Below are positions 49,151-58,483 of a DNA stretch of 64,000 bases, piece after piece; position 1 is the first letter of the stretch; each line of letters begins with the position of its first letter. Under the pieces are notes generated by a model. The model was not told where the DNA came from. It saw nothing but the letters and a program-made list of their open reading frames with translations, and made no database searches. A program made the translations under genes and the position numbers. The DNA is from Cytophagales bacterium (GTDB lineage Bacteria > Bacteroidota > Bacteroidia > Cytophagales > 172606-1): contig JAUJMU010000001.1 in NCBI GenBank assembly GCA_030446715.1, positions 349,297-413,296 of the forward strand, in the 5' to 3' direction.

Positions 49151-49903
49151 ATGCTCTCAATAAGAAATCTCCATGCTGCCATTGACGGCAAGGAAATCCT
49201 GAAAGGCCTCAATCTGGAAGTGAAAGCCGGTGAGATACACGCTATCATGGGGCCGAATGGTTCCGGTAAAAGTACGCTGGCCTCTGTACTGGCTGGCCGT
49301 GAAGAATATGAAGTGACGGATGGCGAAGTGATTTATAACGGAACCGACCTGCTGGAACTGTCGCCTGAGGACCGGGCACGGGAAGGAATCTTCCTGGCGT
49401 TCCAATACCCGGTAGAAATTCCCGGTGTCAGCACTACCAACTTCCTGAAAACTGCAGTCAACGAAGTACGGAAGTACCGCGGACAAGAACCACTTGATGC
49501 CGTGCAGTTTCTGACCCGGATGAAGGAAAAAATGAAGCTGGTCAACATTGACCAGGCTTTGCTAAGCCGCTCCCTGAATGAAGGCTTCTCCGGCGGCGAG
49601 AAGAAGCGGAACGAGATATTTCAGCTGGCAATGCTGGAGCCGAAGCTGGCCATTCTCGACGAAACCGACTCCGGTCTCGACATTGATGCCCTGCGGATTG
49701 TAGCCGAAGGCGTCAACAAACTGCGGACCAGGGACAACGCCGTAGTATTGGTAACGCACTACCAACGGCTGCTCGATTACATTGTGCCCGATTTTGTACA
49801 TGTGCTGTACAAAGGCCGCATTGTAAAATCCGGCACCAAAGAACTTGCATTGCAGCTCGAAGAAAAAGGCTACGACTGGATTAAAGAAGAAGTGTCTGCC
49901 TGA
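49151..49903 (+). CDS. sufC: Fe-S cluster assembly ATPase SufC
   Basis: A 250-residue ABC-type ATPase, soluble, that drives the SufBC2D scaffold. Walker A MGPNGSGKSTLASVLAG, signature FSGGEKKRNEIFQLAM (SGGEKKR is typical for SufC), Walker B LAILDETDSGLDIDAL, and switch His in VLVTHYQRLL. All are intact. It follows sufB by about 150 bases and precedes sufD by 102; the operon spacing is wider than in enterobacteria. Confidence 0.96.
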   Translation: MLSIRNLHAAIDGKEILKGLNLEVKAGEIHAIMGPNGSGKSTLASVLAGREEYEVTDGEVIYNGTDLLELSPEDRAREGIFLAFQYPVEIPGVSTTNFLKTAVNEVRKYRGQEPLDAVQFLTRMKEKMKLVNIDQALLSRSLNEGFSGGEKKRNEIFQLAMLEPKLAILDETDSGLDIDALRIVAEGVNKLRTRDNAVVLVTHYQRLLDYIVPDFVHVLYKGRIVKSGTKELALQLEEKGYDWIKEEVSA

Positions 49904-50005
49904 TTACGGCATTGCTTTCCTGACCCATATCATTCCCATTCCGTAGCCTTACCTTGCCCAGCCTCGGTAAGGCTACTTTATCTGTACCAAACCGTACAAT
50001 CTCCG

Positions 50006-51352
50006 ATGACTACCACATCAACCATGGATAAAGCAGATTTTAAGTCGAAGCTGCTGACACACTTCGATACGTTCCAGCGTGGAGCCGCCCAGGATAACAG
50101 CCCCCGGACGCTGTCAGCTCTCCAGCAGGATGCCTTCCAGCACTTCCGGACGCTGGACCTGCCTACCACCAGGCATGAGGAGTGGAAGTATACCAATCTG
50201 CGCAACCTGTTGCAAAATGATTTCAGCTTCGCTACCGCAAGGGAAGCCTCCGCGCTGAGTGCCGCTGAGCTTGCCCCGCATCTGATGGAGCACGGCGATG
50301 CCAATGTACTGGTATTTGTCAACGGCTTTTACCGCCGCGACCTGTCAAATCTGGTGAGCCCGGTGGAGGAACTGCACGTGGAGAACATCGGCCAGGCCCG
50401 CGAAAAGTATACAGAGGCCATTGACAAGTATTTTGCCCGGGTGGCCGATTACCAGAAGGATGTATTCACGGCCATGAACACGGCCATATCAGATAATGGA
50501 GCCTTTATTTTCGTGCCAGCCAATAAAGTACTTCAGAAGCCTGTGTACCTGTACTTCATCACAGACGCCACCAGGGGCAACGTGGTGTCGCAGCCCCGTA
50601 ATCTCTACGTGCTGGGTCGCAACAGTCAGGCCACCTTCGTGGAGTCGTTCCGGACGGCCGGCGAATACATCGGCTTTACCAACGTGGTAACCGAAGTAGT
50701 GACGCAGGAAAACGCAGTGGCTGAGTATTACAAGATTCAGAACGAAACTGCCAATGCCCACCACATTGGTACTACCCAGGCGTTGCAGGGCCGCGACAGT
50801 AAATTTTCGTCTACGACCATCTCGCTAAGCGGCTCGCTGATCCGCAACAACCTCAATATCGTGATTGATGCCGAGAACTGCGAGTCGAATCTTTACGGCC
50901 TGTACGTACTGAACGGCAAAACGCACGTGGACAATCATACGCTGGTGGATCACGCCAGGCCCCATTCGTACAGCAATGAATTGTACAAAGGAATCTTGGA
51001 CGGCAAGTCAACGGGAGTTTTCAACGGCAAGATCATGGTCCGTCCCGATGCCCAGAAGACAAACGCTTTTCAGACGAACCGCAACATTGTGCTGTCGCCG
51101 GAAGCCGCGATGAATACCAAGCCTCAGCTGGAGATTTTTGCGGACGACGTAAAGTGTTCGCACGGTGCCACCACTGGTCAGCTGGACGAAGAAATGCTGT
51201 TCTACCTGCGGTCCAGAGGCATCGGACAGAAAGCTGCCAAAGCCCTTCTGATGCAGGCTTTTGCCGGTGATGTGCTGAACCATATCCGCCTGGAACCGGT
51301 TAGAAATTATGTGGAGAATGTGATTCAAAACCGTTTTCACACCAACGCCTGA
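50006..51352 (+). CDS. sufD: Fe-S cluster assembly protein SufD
   Basis: A 448-residue beta-helix protein, partner of SufB in SufBC2D. It starts MTTTSTMDKADFKSKLLTHF. Signature regions are RHEEWKYTNLRNLLQNDFSF near the N-terminus, FVESFRTAGEYIGFTNVVTE in the middle, and FADDVKCSHGATTGQLDEEM (the conserved Cys-Ser-His-Gly-Ala-Thr) with LFYLRSRGIGQKAAKALLMQ near the end. These features separate it from SufB. Between sufD and sufS is a 103-base spacer made of word repeats. Confidence 0.94.
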   Translation: MTTTSTMDKADFKSKLLTHFDTFQRGAAQDNSPRTLSALQQDAFQHFRTLDLPTTRHEEWKYTNLRNLLQNDFSFATAREASALSAAELAPHLMEHGDANVLVFVNGFYRRDLSNLVSPVEELHVENIGQAREKYTEAIDKYFARVADYQKDVFTAMNTAISDNGAFIFVPANKVLQKPVYLYFITDATRGNVVSQPRNLYVLGRNSQATFVESFRTAGEYIGFTNVVTEVVTQENAVAEYYKIQNETANAHHIGTTQALQGRDSKFSSTTISLSGSLIRNNLNIVIDAENCESNLYGLYVLNGKTHVDNHTLVDHARPHSYSNELYKGILDGKSTGVFNGKIMVRPDAQKTNAFQTNRNIVLSPEAAMNTKPQLEIFADDVKCSHGATTGQLDEEMLFYLRSRGIGQKAAKALLMQAFAGDVLNHIRLEPVRNYVENVIQNRFHTNA

Positions 51353-51371
51353 TAACTAATTGTGACTTTTG

Positions 51372-51448
51372 GATGCTGAATTTTAAATGAGGTTGAGTCA
51401 CCGGATGCCCATTTTCATTCAGCATTTGAAATTCAAAATTTAACACTT
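51372..51448. repeat. Inverted word-repeat spacer between sufD and sufS
   Basis: GATGCTGAATTTTAAATGAG on the left faces TCATTCAGCATTTGAAATTC plus AAAATTTAACAC on the right. The words match those ahead of coaX and of the ABC-F gene end (63.8 kb). Confidence 0.55.
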
Positions 51449-51455
51449 CCCTATC

Positions 51456-52688
51456 ATGGAACTAGTCACTGCTTATAATGTAACGGATATCCGGAAGGAT
51501 TTTCCGATCCTGAACCAGACCGTTCACGGCAAGCCGCTGGTGTATTTTGACAACGCTGCTACTACCCAGAAACCGCTGCCGGTGATTCAGGCGCTGACGG
51601 AGTATTATCAGGGCTACAACGCCAATATTCACCGGGGCATCCATACCCTGGCGGAGAAGGCAACGGCAGAGTATGAAGGTACCCGCGAAGCGGCCCGGCA
51701 GTTTATCAATGCCGCGCAGCGGGAAGAAATCATTTTCACCCGTGGCACTACGGAAGGCATCAATCTGGTGGCGGCGTCTTTTGGCCGGGCATTCATCAAG
51801 GCGGGAGATGAAATCATTATCTCCACCATGGAGCACCACTCCAACATTGTGCCGTGGCAGATGCTCTGCGAGGAAACAGGCGCTAAGCTGAGCGTAATTC
51901 CGATTACGGATGAAGGCGATATAATTCTGGAAGAATACGAGAAGCTGCTTTCGGAGAAAACCAAAATGGTTGCCCTTGTGTACGTTTCAAACAGCCTTGG
52001 CACAATTAATCCGGTGAAGCAGGTAATTGATCTGGCGCACGGGTACGGTGCAAGGGTGCTGGTGGATGGTGCCCAGGCTACGGCGCACCTGGATATCGAT
52101 GTGCAGGCGCTGGACTGCGACTTTTACGTGTTCTCTTCTCATAAAATGTATGGCCCCACCGGCGTAGGCGTGCTGTACGGCAAGAAAGCGCTTCTGGAAG
52201 CCATGCCTCCCTACCAGGGCGGCGGCGAAATGATCAAAGACGTTTCCTTTGAGCGGACTACTTATAATGAACTGCCCTATAAGTTTGAGGCCGGTACGCC
52301 CAACATTGCCGATACGGTTGCTTTCAAAGCGGCGCTGCAGTACGTAAACAACATTGGCAAGGCGGCAATCGGGGAATACGAACAGGAGCTGCTGGCTTAC
52401 GGAACGGAAGCCCTGAGCGGGATTCCCGGATTGCGGATCATCGGGCAGGCCCGGGAAAAGATAAGCGTGATCTCTTTCCGGGTTGAGGGGATTCATCACC
52501 AGGACATCGGCATTATTCTCGATACGCAGGGCATTGCAGTGCGAACCGGCCACCACTGCACACAGCCTCTGATGCAGCGGTTTGGCATTCCGGGAACTTC
52601 CCGGGCCTCGTTTGCGATGTATAATACGAAAGAGGAGATTGACCGCCTCGTGCAGGGTCTGCACAAGGTGAGAAAGATGTTTGCCTGA
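51456..52688 (+). CDS. sufS: Cysteine desulfurase SufS
   Basis: A 410-residue PLP enzyme (class V aminotransferase fold) that takes sulfur from cysteine for cluster assembly. Key parts: YFDNAATTQKPLPV, IHRGIHTLAEKAT, MEHHSNIVPWQML (His stacking on PLP), the PLP lysine in FSSHKMYGPTGVGVLYGKK, and the active-site Cys in RTGHHCTQPLM; this short loop is typical for SufS (group II). It works with SufE, whose gene starts 12 bases later. Confidence 0.96.
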   Translation: MELVTAYNVTDIRKDFPILNQTVHGKPLVYFDNAATTQKPLPVIQALTEYYQGYNANIHRGIHTLAEKATAEYEGTREAARQFINAAQREEIIFTRGTTEGINLVAASFGRAFIKAGDEIIISTMEHHSNIVPWQMLCEETGAKLSVIPITDEGDIILEEYEKLLSEKTKMVALVYVSNSLGTINPVKQVIDLAHGYGARVLVDGAQATAHLDIDVQALDCDFYVFSSHKMYGPTGVGVLYGKKALLEAMPPYQGGGEMIKDVSFERTTYNELPYKFEAGTPNIADTVAFKAALQYVNNIGKAAIGEYEQELLAYGTEALSGIPGLRIIGQAREKISVISFRVEGIHHQDIGIILDTQGIAVRTGHHCTQPLMQRFGIPGTSRASFAMYNTKEEIDRLVQGLHKVRKMFA

Positions 52689-52700
52689 ACCAGATAATAA

Positions 52701-53135
52701 ATGAAGATCAACGAGATACAGGACGAGATTGTGAATGAGTTCGCCATGTTCGACGACTGGTCGGACAAATACGAATACATCATTGATATCGGGAAGAAAT
52801 TACCGCCGCTGCCCGCGGAATACAAAACAGAGGAGAACAAGATCAAAGGCTGCCAGTCGCAGGTGTGGCTGCATTCACAACTGACCAACGATGGCAAGGT
52901 GTTCTTTGAAGGAGACAGTGATGCCATTATTGTGCGGGGGCTGGCAGGCTTACTGATCCGGATCTTATCCGGCCAGAAGCCGGAGGAGGTGGCTAAAGCC
53001 GATTTATATTTTATCGACAAGGTAGGCATGAGCGGACACCTGGCCCAGACCCGTTCCAACGGCCTCGCTTCTATGGTAAAACAAATGAAACTGGACAGCC
53101 TCGCTTACCAGGCGAAGCTGGGGCAGAAGATTTAG
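52701..53135 (+). CDS. sufE: Sulfur acceptor protein SufE
   Basis: A 144-residue partner that takes persulfide sulfur from SufS and passes it to SufB. The conserved Cys lies in IKGCQSQVWLHSQLTN (GCQSxVW), and later there are LAGLLIRILSGQKPEEVAKA and the closing helices MVKQMKLDSLAY. It starts MKINEIQDEIVNEFAMF 12 bases after sufS. Length is normal. Confidence 0.94.
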   Translation: MKINEIQDEIVNEFAMFDDWSDKYEYIIDIGKKLPPLPAEYKTEENKIKGCQSQVWLHSQLTNDGKVFFEGDSDAIIVRGLAGLLIRILSGQKPEEVAKADLYFIDKVGMSGHLAQTRSNGLASMVKQMKLDSLAYQAKLGQKI

Positions 53136-53195
53136 CCTCAGCAGTTATTTACTACTTGATACCTGATACTCAATACCAACACTCAATACCCTACC

Positions 53196-53507
53196 ATGGA
53201 CGAAGCCGAACTCAAGGAAAAGATCATACAGGCAATCAAAATGGTGTATGACCCGGAAATTCCGGTGGATGTGTACGAACTCGGGTTGATCTATGACATC
53301 AAGATTTTCCCGATCAATAATGTGTACATTCAGATGACGCTTACTTCTCCGGCCTGCCCGTCCGCGGGCACCATTCCGGGAGAGGTGGAGCAGGAAGTCC
53401 GGAAGATTGAAGGCGTCAATGATGTGCAGGTCGAGCTCACCTTTGATCCGCCTTATTCGCAGGACATGATGTCGGAAGTAGCCAAGCTGGAGCTTGGCTT
53501 CATGTAG
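53196..53507 (+). CDS. DUF59/SufT-like iron-sulfur cluster assembly protein
   Basis: A 103-residue small protein of the MIP18/DUF59 family. Motifs are YDPEIPVDVYELGLIYDIKI and MTLTSPACPSAGTIPGEVEQ (Cys in TSPACP). Related proteins (SufT, PaaD) assist cluster transfer to target enzymes. As part of the suf cluster it is probably a maturation factor. It starts 60 bases after sufE, following a short CTCAATACC-type word-repeat spacer. Confidence 0.9.
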   Translation: MDEAELKEKIIQAIKMVYDPEIPVDVYELGLIYDIKIFPINNVYIQMTLTSPACPSAGTIPGEVEQEVRKIEGVNDVQVELTFDPPYSQDMMSEVAKLELGFM

Positions 53508-53539
53508 CTGTCGGGATCAGGATTAGTTAAGTAAGAAAA

Positions 53540-53640
53540 CAATTTTAAATTATGAATTCTAAATTTTGAATGAACATGATCACACACTGTATGCGAGAGG
53601 TCTTGATTTAAAATTTAAAATCTATAATTTAATTCTGATC
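53540..53640. repeat. Inverted A/T word-repeat spacer in the suf cluster
   Basis: ACAATTTTAAATTATGAATT plus CTAAATTTTGAATGA on the left faces ATTTAAAATTTAAAATC plus TATAATTTAATTC on the right; a third arm with ATTCAAAATCTAAAATTC plus AAAATTTATT lies at 53720-53750, ahead of the next gene. Confidence 0.55.
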
Positions 53641-53750
53641 GGGTACTTATCCGTGCAAAAGCAATCCGGTATGTGTCTTTTTATCGAACAACCAATAACT
53701 ACTCAATAACTACCCTTTGTCAATTCAAAATCTAAAATTCAAAATTTATT

Positions 53751-54179
53751 ATGTATCCTGAACCATTAGTAGCTCCCATGCGGCAAGACTTAGTCGTGGC
53801 GGGCTTTCAAGAATTGAAATCTGCTGACCAGGTAAAAGAGGTGCTGGAAAATCCCTCCGGCACTACGCTGGTGGTTGTAAACTCCGTGTGCGGCTGTGCG
53901 GCTGGTGCGGCCCGTCCGGGCGTAAAGCTTGCCCTGCAACGCAGTCCTTATAAGCCTGACCGTCTGGTAACGGTGTTTGCTGGCGTGGATCAGGAAGCAG
54001 TGGCTACGGCCCGTGATTACTTCCTGCCTTATCCGCCTTCTTCACCCGCTATGGCGCTGTTCAAAGACGGTGAGTTGGTTCATTTCATCGAGCGCCACCA
54101 CATTGAGGGCCGTAATGCCGAAATGATTGCCAACCACCTGACTATGGCTTTTGAAGAATTCTGCACTGCCACGGCGTAG
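53751..54179 (+). CDS. BrxA/BrxB family bacilliredoxin (YphP-like)
   Basis: A 142-residue thioredoxin-like protein. It begins [20 protein letters not shown] and contains [16 protein letters not shown], the CxC motif of YphP/BrxA proteins, which remove bacillithiol from proteins. [20 protein letters not shown] is the closing beta sheet and matches the family. It is the last gene of the suf-side cluster on the plus strand, about 240 bases after the DUF59 gene. Linking bacillithiol redox to Fe-S assembly is plausible but not shown here. Confidence 0.9.
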   Translation: MYPEPLVAPMRQDLVVAGFQELKSADQVKEVLENPSGTTLVVVNSVCGCAAGAARPGVKLALQRSPYKPDRLVTVFAGVDQEAVATARDYFLPYPPSSPAMALFKDGELVHFIERHHIEGRNAEMIANHLTMAFEEFCTATA

Positions 54180-54250
54180 TGAAGGAAAAGACAGGAGAAG
54201 TAAGACTGTTAGATAATAGACTTACTGCATATTGCTGATTTTGGGACCAA

Positions 54251-54286
54251 AACTAAAAAGCCTCCGCAACCGGAGGCTTTTTAGTT
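54251..54286. terminator. Bidirectional terminator between the bacilliredoxin and hslU genes
   Basis: AACTAAAAAGCCTCCG (54251-54266) pairs with CGGAGGCTTTTTAGTT (54271-54286), a perfect 16-bp stem with a 4-base loop, and T/A-runs in both directions. Confidence 0.92.
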
Positions 54287-54322
54287 TGTCTGTTGTCTCA
54301 CCTCTACTGCCTTACGTCTGTC

Positions 54323-55726
54323 CTACAGGATGTACTGACTCAGATCGCGGTTCTTTACAAGGCCGGATAATCTCTCCTCCACCATTTCAGCGGTAATGCT
54401 GATTTTAGCATTGGGTCCGATTATCTCGGGCACGTCAAACAGAAACTCATTGAGCAGATGACTCATGACTGTATTCAGACGCCGGGCACCAATGTTTTCT
54501 ACTTCCGAGTTGATCTGGAAGGCAATTTCGGCCATTTTCCGCAAGGCACTGTCCTGAAAGGTAAGTTCTACTTCCTCCGCTCTCAGCAGCGCCTCATACT
54601 GCTTGGTCAGGGCATTTTTGGGTTCCTTCAGGATCTGGTAGAAATCATCCTGGGTGAGGCTCTGCAACTCCACCCGGATCGGGAAACGTCCCTGCAATTC
54701 CGGAATCAGGTCCGAAGGTTTGGATACGTGAAAAGCGCCGGCGGCAACAAAAAGCACGTGATCGGTATTGATTACGCCGTACTTGGTGGTTACGGTACTC
54801 CCTTCCACGATGGGCAGCAAGTCGCGCTGCACACCTTCCCGGCTCACGTCGGGTCCGCCACCCCCACCGCCGCTGCGGGGAGAAGCAATCTTGTCAATTT
54901 CATCAATGAAAATAATCCCCAGATTCTCTGCCTTCCGGATCGCCTCTTCCTTTACTTCATCCATGTCGATGAGCTTGGAAGATTCTTCTTCCAGCAAAAT
55001 GCGTCTTGCTTCGGCAATGGACACGCGGCGCTTTTTGGTTTTCTTGGGAAGCATGCCGCCAATCATTTCCTGAATATTCATCATGGTCATTTCATCCATG
55101 CCGGGGCCCGCTACACCAACCCCCGAATTGGCGCTTTGCTGAAAGCTGATTTCAATCTTCCGCTCTTCCATCTCGCCATTCCGCAGCTTTTCGCGGAAAC
55201 GTTCGCGGGTCCGTTCGTTCAGTTCCTGGTCGGTATCAGGCATATCGTTGCTGCCCGACGACTGCGGGAAGAATCCCGTAGCCGGTGTATTTTTTTTCAT
55301 GGGTGGAATGAGGGCATCCAGAATGATATCCTCCACGATCTGAGTTGCCCGGGCTTCTACTTCGGTCTTTTTGGCCGCTTTGACCATGTGTACCGACTGC
55401 TCCACCAGGTCGCGGACCATACTTTCAACGTCGCGGCCCACGTAGCCCACTTCAGTGAATTTACTTGCCTCTACTTTGGTGAAGGGGGCGTCGGCAATCT
55501 TGGCCAGCCGCCGGGCTATTTCGGTTTTACCTACCCCGGTAGCGCCGATCATGAGAATGTTATTGGGAACAATGTCCTGCTGCATATCAGCGGGAGCCTG
55601 CATGCGCCGCCAGCGGTTGCGCAGGGCAATGGCCACATTCCGCTTGGCATCGTGTTGCCCGACTATGTATTTGTCCAGCTCCAGCACAATCTGCCTGGGA
55701 GTGAGGTAACTGATTTCGTCTTTCAT
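54323..55726 (-). CDS. hslU: ATP-dependent protease ATPase subunit HslU (ClpY)
   Basis: A 467-residue AAA+ unfoldase, hexameric, of the HslUV protease. It starts MKDEISYLTPRQIVLELDKY. Walker A MIGATGVGKTEIARRLA; the pore-motif region FTKVEASKFTEVGYVGRDVE; the I domain (about 130-250, variable and charged); Walker B IIFIDEIDKIA; and the C-terminal sensor II region GARRLNTVMSHLLNEFLFD. The length matches HslU. No hslV is next to it in this window. Confidence 0.95.
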   Translation of the reverse strand: MKDEISYLTPRQIVLELDKYIVGQHDAKRNVAIALRNRWRRMQAPADMQQDIVPNNILMIGATGVGKTEIARRLAKIADAPFTKVEASKFTEVGYVGRDVESMVRDLVEQSVHMVKAAKKTEVEARATQIVEDIILDALIPPMKKNTPATGFFPQSSGSNDMPDTDQELNERTRERFREKLRNGEMEERKIEISFQQSANSGVGVAGPGMDEMTMMNIQEMIGGMLPKKTKKRRVSIAEARRILLEEESSKLIDMDEVKEEAIRKAENLGIIFIDEIDKIASPRSGGGGGGPDVSREGVQRDLLPIVEGSTVTTKYGVINTDHVLFVAAGAFHVSKPSDLIPELQGRFPIRVELQSLTQDDFYQILKEPKNALTKQYEALLRAEEVELTFQDSALRKMAEIAFQINSEVENIGARRLNTVMSHLLNEFLFDVPEIIGPNAKISITAEMVEERLSGLVKNRDLSQYIL

Positions 55727-55815
55727 CTCTTGCTTATACGTGTAGGTATTTATTGAACTAACGTGAAAACGCCTTATTATTTTCAGGTGTCAGGATCTGA
55801 AAAGGAAATAAAGAT

Positions 55816-56913
55816 TTACTGAAGCTTTTTACTCCCCAATTCTTTCAGGCTACCAGTCAGCGTGAGGTAACTGACACCACCGGCAGAATGCTGGTAAAAC
55901 CGGCTGTAAGCAAGGCTGAATGCTTTGATCTGCAATAAAGCCCCGAAAGAAAATCCCGCCGCGGCCGGACTATTTTGCAGCCGCAGTTCCTGACGTACCA
56001 GGTGATTATTCCCACCCATCAGCTTTAAGGCTTTACCCAGCGACAATTCTGTTCCAAAGGCTATATGGCGTGACAATTTGTCCACAAAAGATATTTTGCT
56101 TACTACTTCATTGCCGTTCTGGTCAATGGTGGTCCGCAGCGCCGGGTCGTTGTACGTGATGTCAAACCGGTGCAGATGGTGGGCGGTAAACGTAAAACGC
56201 AATGGCATGAACTTAGGTTTGAAAGTAGTGCCTAGCTGCACATCAAATGGCAGGTCCGTACGGGTGTCAGCAGTGTATGACTTAAAGGCAAAACCGGCAT
56301 TCCGGATGGCCAACCCGATTGTAAAGTCCTGCGCCGGGTGCTTGAATACACCGCCGACGTCAAACAGGGCAGCGTATGAACTATATTCTGCAAGGTGCGA
56401 ACCGGCCAGTTTCACGTTTACGCCGATTGTGTAGGGACTGAGCGTATGGGCATATCCGACCACCGCTGCGTAGTCACGCGCCGAAAAATTACCCAGAACG
56501 GCTCCCGTAGCGTCCGTTTCTTCCATGGTGCCGTAGTCCAGGTATTGAATAGCCGCCCCCCAATGGCCATTTTCCCGGTGCTTGTTGCCGTAGGCTGCTG
56601 ATGAATGACTGATGCCCGCGTAGTACGGCGAGTAGTTGACAGAAATATTACCATCCGTTTCCGGATTGAGCTGGGCGGGGTTGGCAAGAAACAGGTTTAC
56701 GTTGCGGTCACGCCCGGAGATATTAACGCCGCCCTGGGCAGCCAGCGGAGCATTGGAGGGCAGTCTCAGAAAGGCAAAGCTGTAACGGCCACCGAGGTGC
56801 TGGGCCTGTAGCAGGTAGCCATGCAGCAGACAAGCCACAATAAGCAGATTCCGGCCCGTCAATCCGAATATAGTCCTTATCAGCCTTACCTTTGATGAGT
56901 AACAATTGTACAA
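55816..56913 (-). CDS. porQ: Type IX secretion system protein PorQ
   Basis: A 365-residue outer-membrane beta-barrel protein. Signal peptide (after a short charged lead, LLIVACLLHGYLLQAQ). Key family regions: GGRYSFAFLRLPSNAPLAA, FLANPAQLNPETDGNISVNY, and SPYYAGISHSSAAYG; these match PorQ, a component with PorU/PorV/PorZ in the attachment complex of the type IX system. The gene directly upstream, 13 bases off, encodes a DUF58 protein, probably cotranscribed. Together with gldA, gldF, the plug protein and the T9SS-exported protease it shows that this organism uses T9SS. Confidence 0.82.
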   Translation of the reverse strand: MYNCYSSKVRLIRTIFGLTGRNLLIVACLLHGYLLQAQHLGGRYSFAFLRLPSNAPLAAQGGVNISGRDRNVNLFLANPAQLNPETDGNISVNYSPYYAGISHSSAAYGNKHRENGHWGAAIQYLDYGTMEETDATGAVLGNFSARDYAAVVGYAHTLSPYTIGVNVKLAGSHLAEYSSYAALFDVGGVFKHPAQDFTIGLAIRNAGFAFKSYTADTRTDLPFDVQLGTTFKPKFMPLRFTFTAHHLHRFDITYNDPALRTTIDQNGNEVVSKISFVDKLSRHIAFGTELSLGKALKLMGGNNHLVRQELRLQNSPAAAGFSFGALLQIKAFSLAYSRFYQHSAGGVSYLTLTGSLKELGSKKLQ

Positions 56914-56926
56914 GCGCCGGTGCGGT

Positions 56927-57841
56927 TTAGTGCATTTTTGATCTCTTCACCAGATACGAGTACAGGATCTGGTCAATCCCCTGACCGATGTCGGCCTCAA
57001 TGAAGTCTATTTTGTACTGTCCGCACTTCAGTTTGAGCGCTGAATTGAATTCCTGAATATACTTCCGGTAGTAATCTTTTACCTGCGACGCCTGTACCTT
57101 CACTTTATCGCCGCTTTCCAGATCAATAAACTCATAGGGACGGTCTTCAAAGTCAAAATCAGTCTCTGTTTTCTTATCAACCACGTGAAACAGCAATACC
57201 TCGTGCTGGTTGTGCTTCAGGTGCTGAAGCGCTGAGAATAAATGATCCGCCTGAGAAATGTTTTCAAACATATCACTGAACACAATCACCAGAGACCGTT
57301 TGCCGATCTTGTCCGCTAACTGGTGAATCACCTCAGCCACCGCTGTTTTCTGCGTGGGCCGGGGGGCGTTGAGTAGGCTTTCCAGCAGCAGAAAGAGTTT
57401 GTGAATGTGCGTAGGCGTAGACCGGGTCGGGGTGTGCGTTTCGATCTGGTCGGCAAAGGTGCAGATGCTGATGGCATCCTTCTGCTTTTGCAGCAGATAA
57501 GTCAGGCAAGCCGAGGCCATGATGCTGAAGGTGATCTTGCCGCGCGAATCGGCGGGATAATACATGGACGGGGATACGTCCAGCAGAATCTGACAGCGCA
57601 GGTTGGTTTCTTCTTCGTACCGCTTGGTGTACAAGCGGTCTGTTTTGGCAAATACCTTCCAGTCGATGTGGCGGGTGGTGTCGCCGGTATTGTACAGCCG
57701 GTGTTCGGCGAACTCAACCGAAAAGCCGTGGAACGGGGATTTGTGCAGCCCCGTAATGAAGCCTTCCACCATTTGGCGGGCCAGAAATTCGATATTACCG
57801 AATTCCCGTACCTGTTTCAGATTCAGTGCAGGAGTAGCCAC
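56927..57841 (-). CDS. DUF58 domain (von Willebrand A-like) protein
   Basis: A 304-residue protein with HRLYNTGDTTRHIDWKVFAK (the DUF58 signature: YxxGDxxRxIDWK) and a metal-ion-dependent adhesion-like site in LLDVSPSMYYP. It has no membrane anchor. DUF58 proteins are often in operons with MoxR AAA+ ATPases; none is adjacent here. It is read together with porQ, 13 bases downstream. Function is not established. Confidence 0.88.
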   Translation of the reverse strand: MATPALNLKQVREFGNIEFLARQMVEGFITGLHKSPFHGFSVEFAEHRLYNTGDTTRHIDWKVFAKTDRLYTKRYEEETNLRCQILLDVSPSMYYPADSRGKITFSIMASACLTYLLQKQKDAISICTFADQIETHTPTRSTPTHIHKLFLLLESLLNAPRPTQKTAVAEVIHQLADKIGKRSLVIVFSDMFENISQADHLFSALQHLKHNQHEVLLFHVVDKKTETDFDFEDRPYEFIDLESGDKVKVQASQVKDYYRKYIQEFNSALKLKCGQYKIDFIEADIGQGIDQILYSYLVKRSKMH

Positions 57842-57917
57842 AATCGGTTTATTCGTTGTCGGTGATATGCTATATAACGAATAAACCCCGGTTTAACGCG
57901 CATGGGGCCAAATAAAC

Positions 57918-57955
57918 AAAATAACCGGGCCAGAAGGATTTCCGGGCCCGGTTAT
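57918..57955. terminator. Terminator of the RlpA gene
   Basis: ATAACCGGGCC (57921-57931) pairs with GGCCCGGTTAT (57945-57955), just after the RlpA stop on the minus strand; moderate T content follows. Confidence 0.7.
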
Positions 57956-57976
57956 GAGGTTCGGTAAAGTCTGATC

Positions 57977-58483
57977 TCAGAGCTTTCCCCGGCCGGGCAA
58001 TGCGGCAATCCGCTGATTCAGTACTATGGGCCGGGGAGTGAGCGTGCGGGCCTGAAGAGGTTTATCCGCGTCAGTGGCAGATCCGGCTACCGGCAGATCG
58101 GCAACCATGTCGTCCATACCTACGACTTCGACGATAACTGAAGCAACGCCGGCCTGAACGATTCCCAGCCGTTCGGCAGCGGCAAGGGAGAGATCCAACA
58201 TTTTATTGGGACTGAACGGGCCCCGGTCATTTACCCTTACCAATACTTCTTTTCCGTTGGCAGGATTGGTAACTTTCAACAAGGTGTTGAAGGGCAGCGT
58301 GCGGTGCGCCGCGGTGAGTTTTTTGTTGCTGAATTTTTCGCCGCTGGCAGTGGGGCGTCCATTGAATTTTGAAGCGTAATACGAAGCCCGGCCTTTTTGC
58401 TGATATCCGATTAAACTTTGCGCGTGGAGCGACAGAACCTGAAAAAACGTCAGCAGTAAGCCGCCTAACAATACTTTTCTCAT
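57977..58483 (-). CDS. Septal ring lytic transglycosylase RlpA-like protein
   Basis: A 168-residue exported protein: signal peptide (MRKVLLGGLLLTFFQVLSLH, cut near HAQ), then a double-psi beta-barrel domain with GRASYYASKFNGRPTASGEK, LTAAHRTLPFNTLLKVTNP and VRVNDRGPF (the RVNDRGP motif of RlpA/expansin-like folds), and a linker with PVAGSATDADKPL. RlpA cleaves naked glycan strands of peptidoglycan. No SPOR domain is present. Single gene. Confidence 0.9.
   Translation of the reverse strand: MRKVLLGGLLLTFFQVLSLHAQSLIGYQQKGRASYYASKFNGRPTASGEKFSNKKLTAAHRTLPFNTLLKVTNPANGKEVLVRVNDRGPFSPNKMLDLSLAAAERLGIVQAGVASVIVEVVGMDDMVADLPVAGSATDADKPLQARTLTPRPIVLNQRIAALPGRGKL

Noticed and set aside
54458-55756. 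432-codon plus-strand frame opposite hslU.
   Set aside because: hslU has all AAA+ motifs; the opposite frame is His/Phe-rich without any domain, a typical shadow in a G+C-biased genome.
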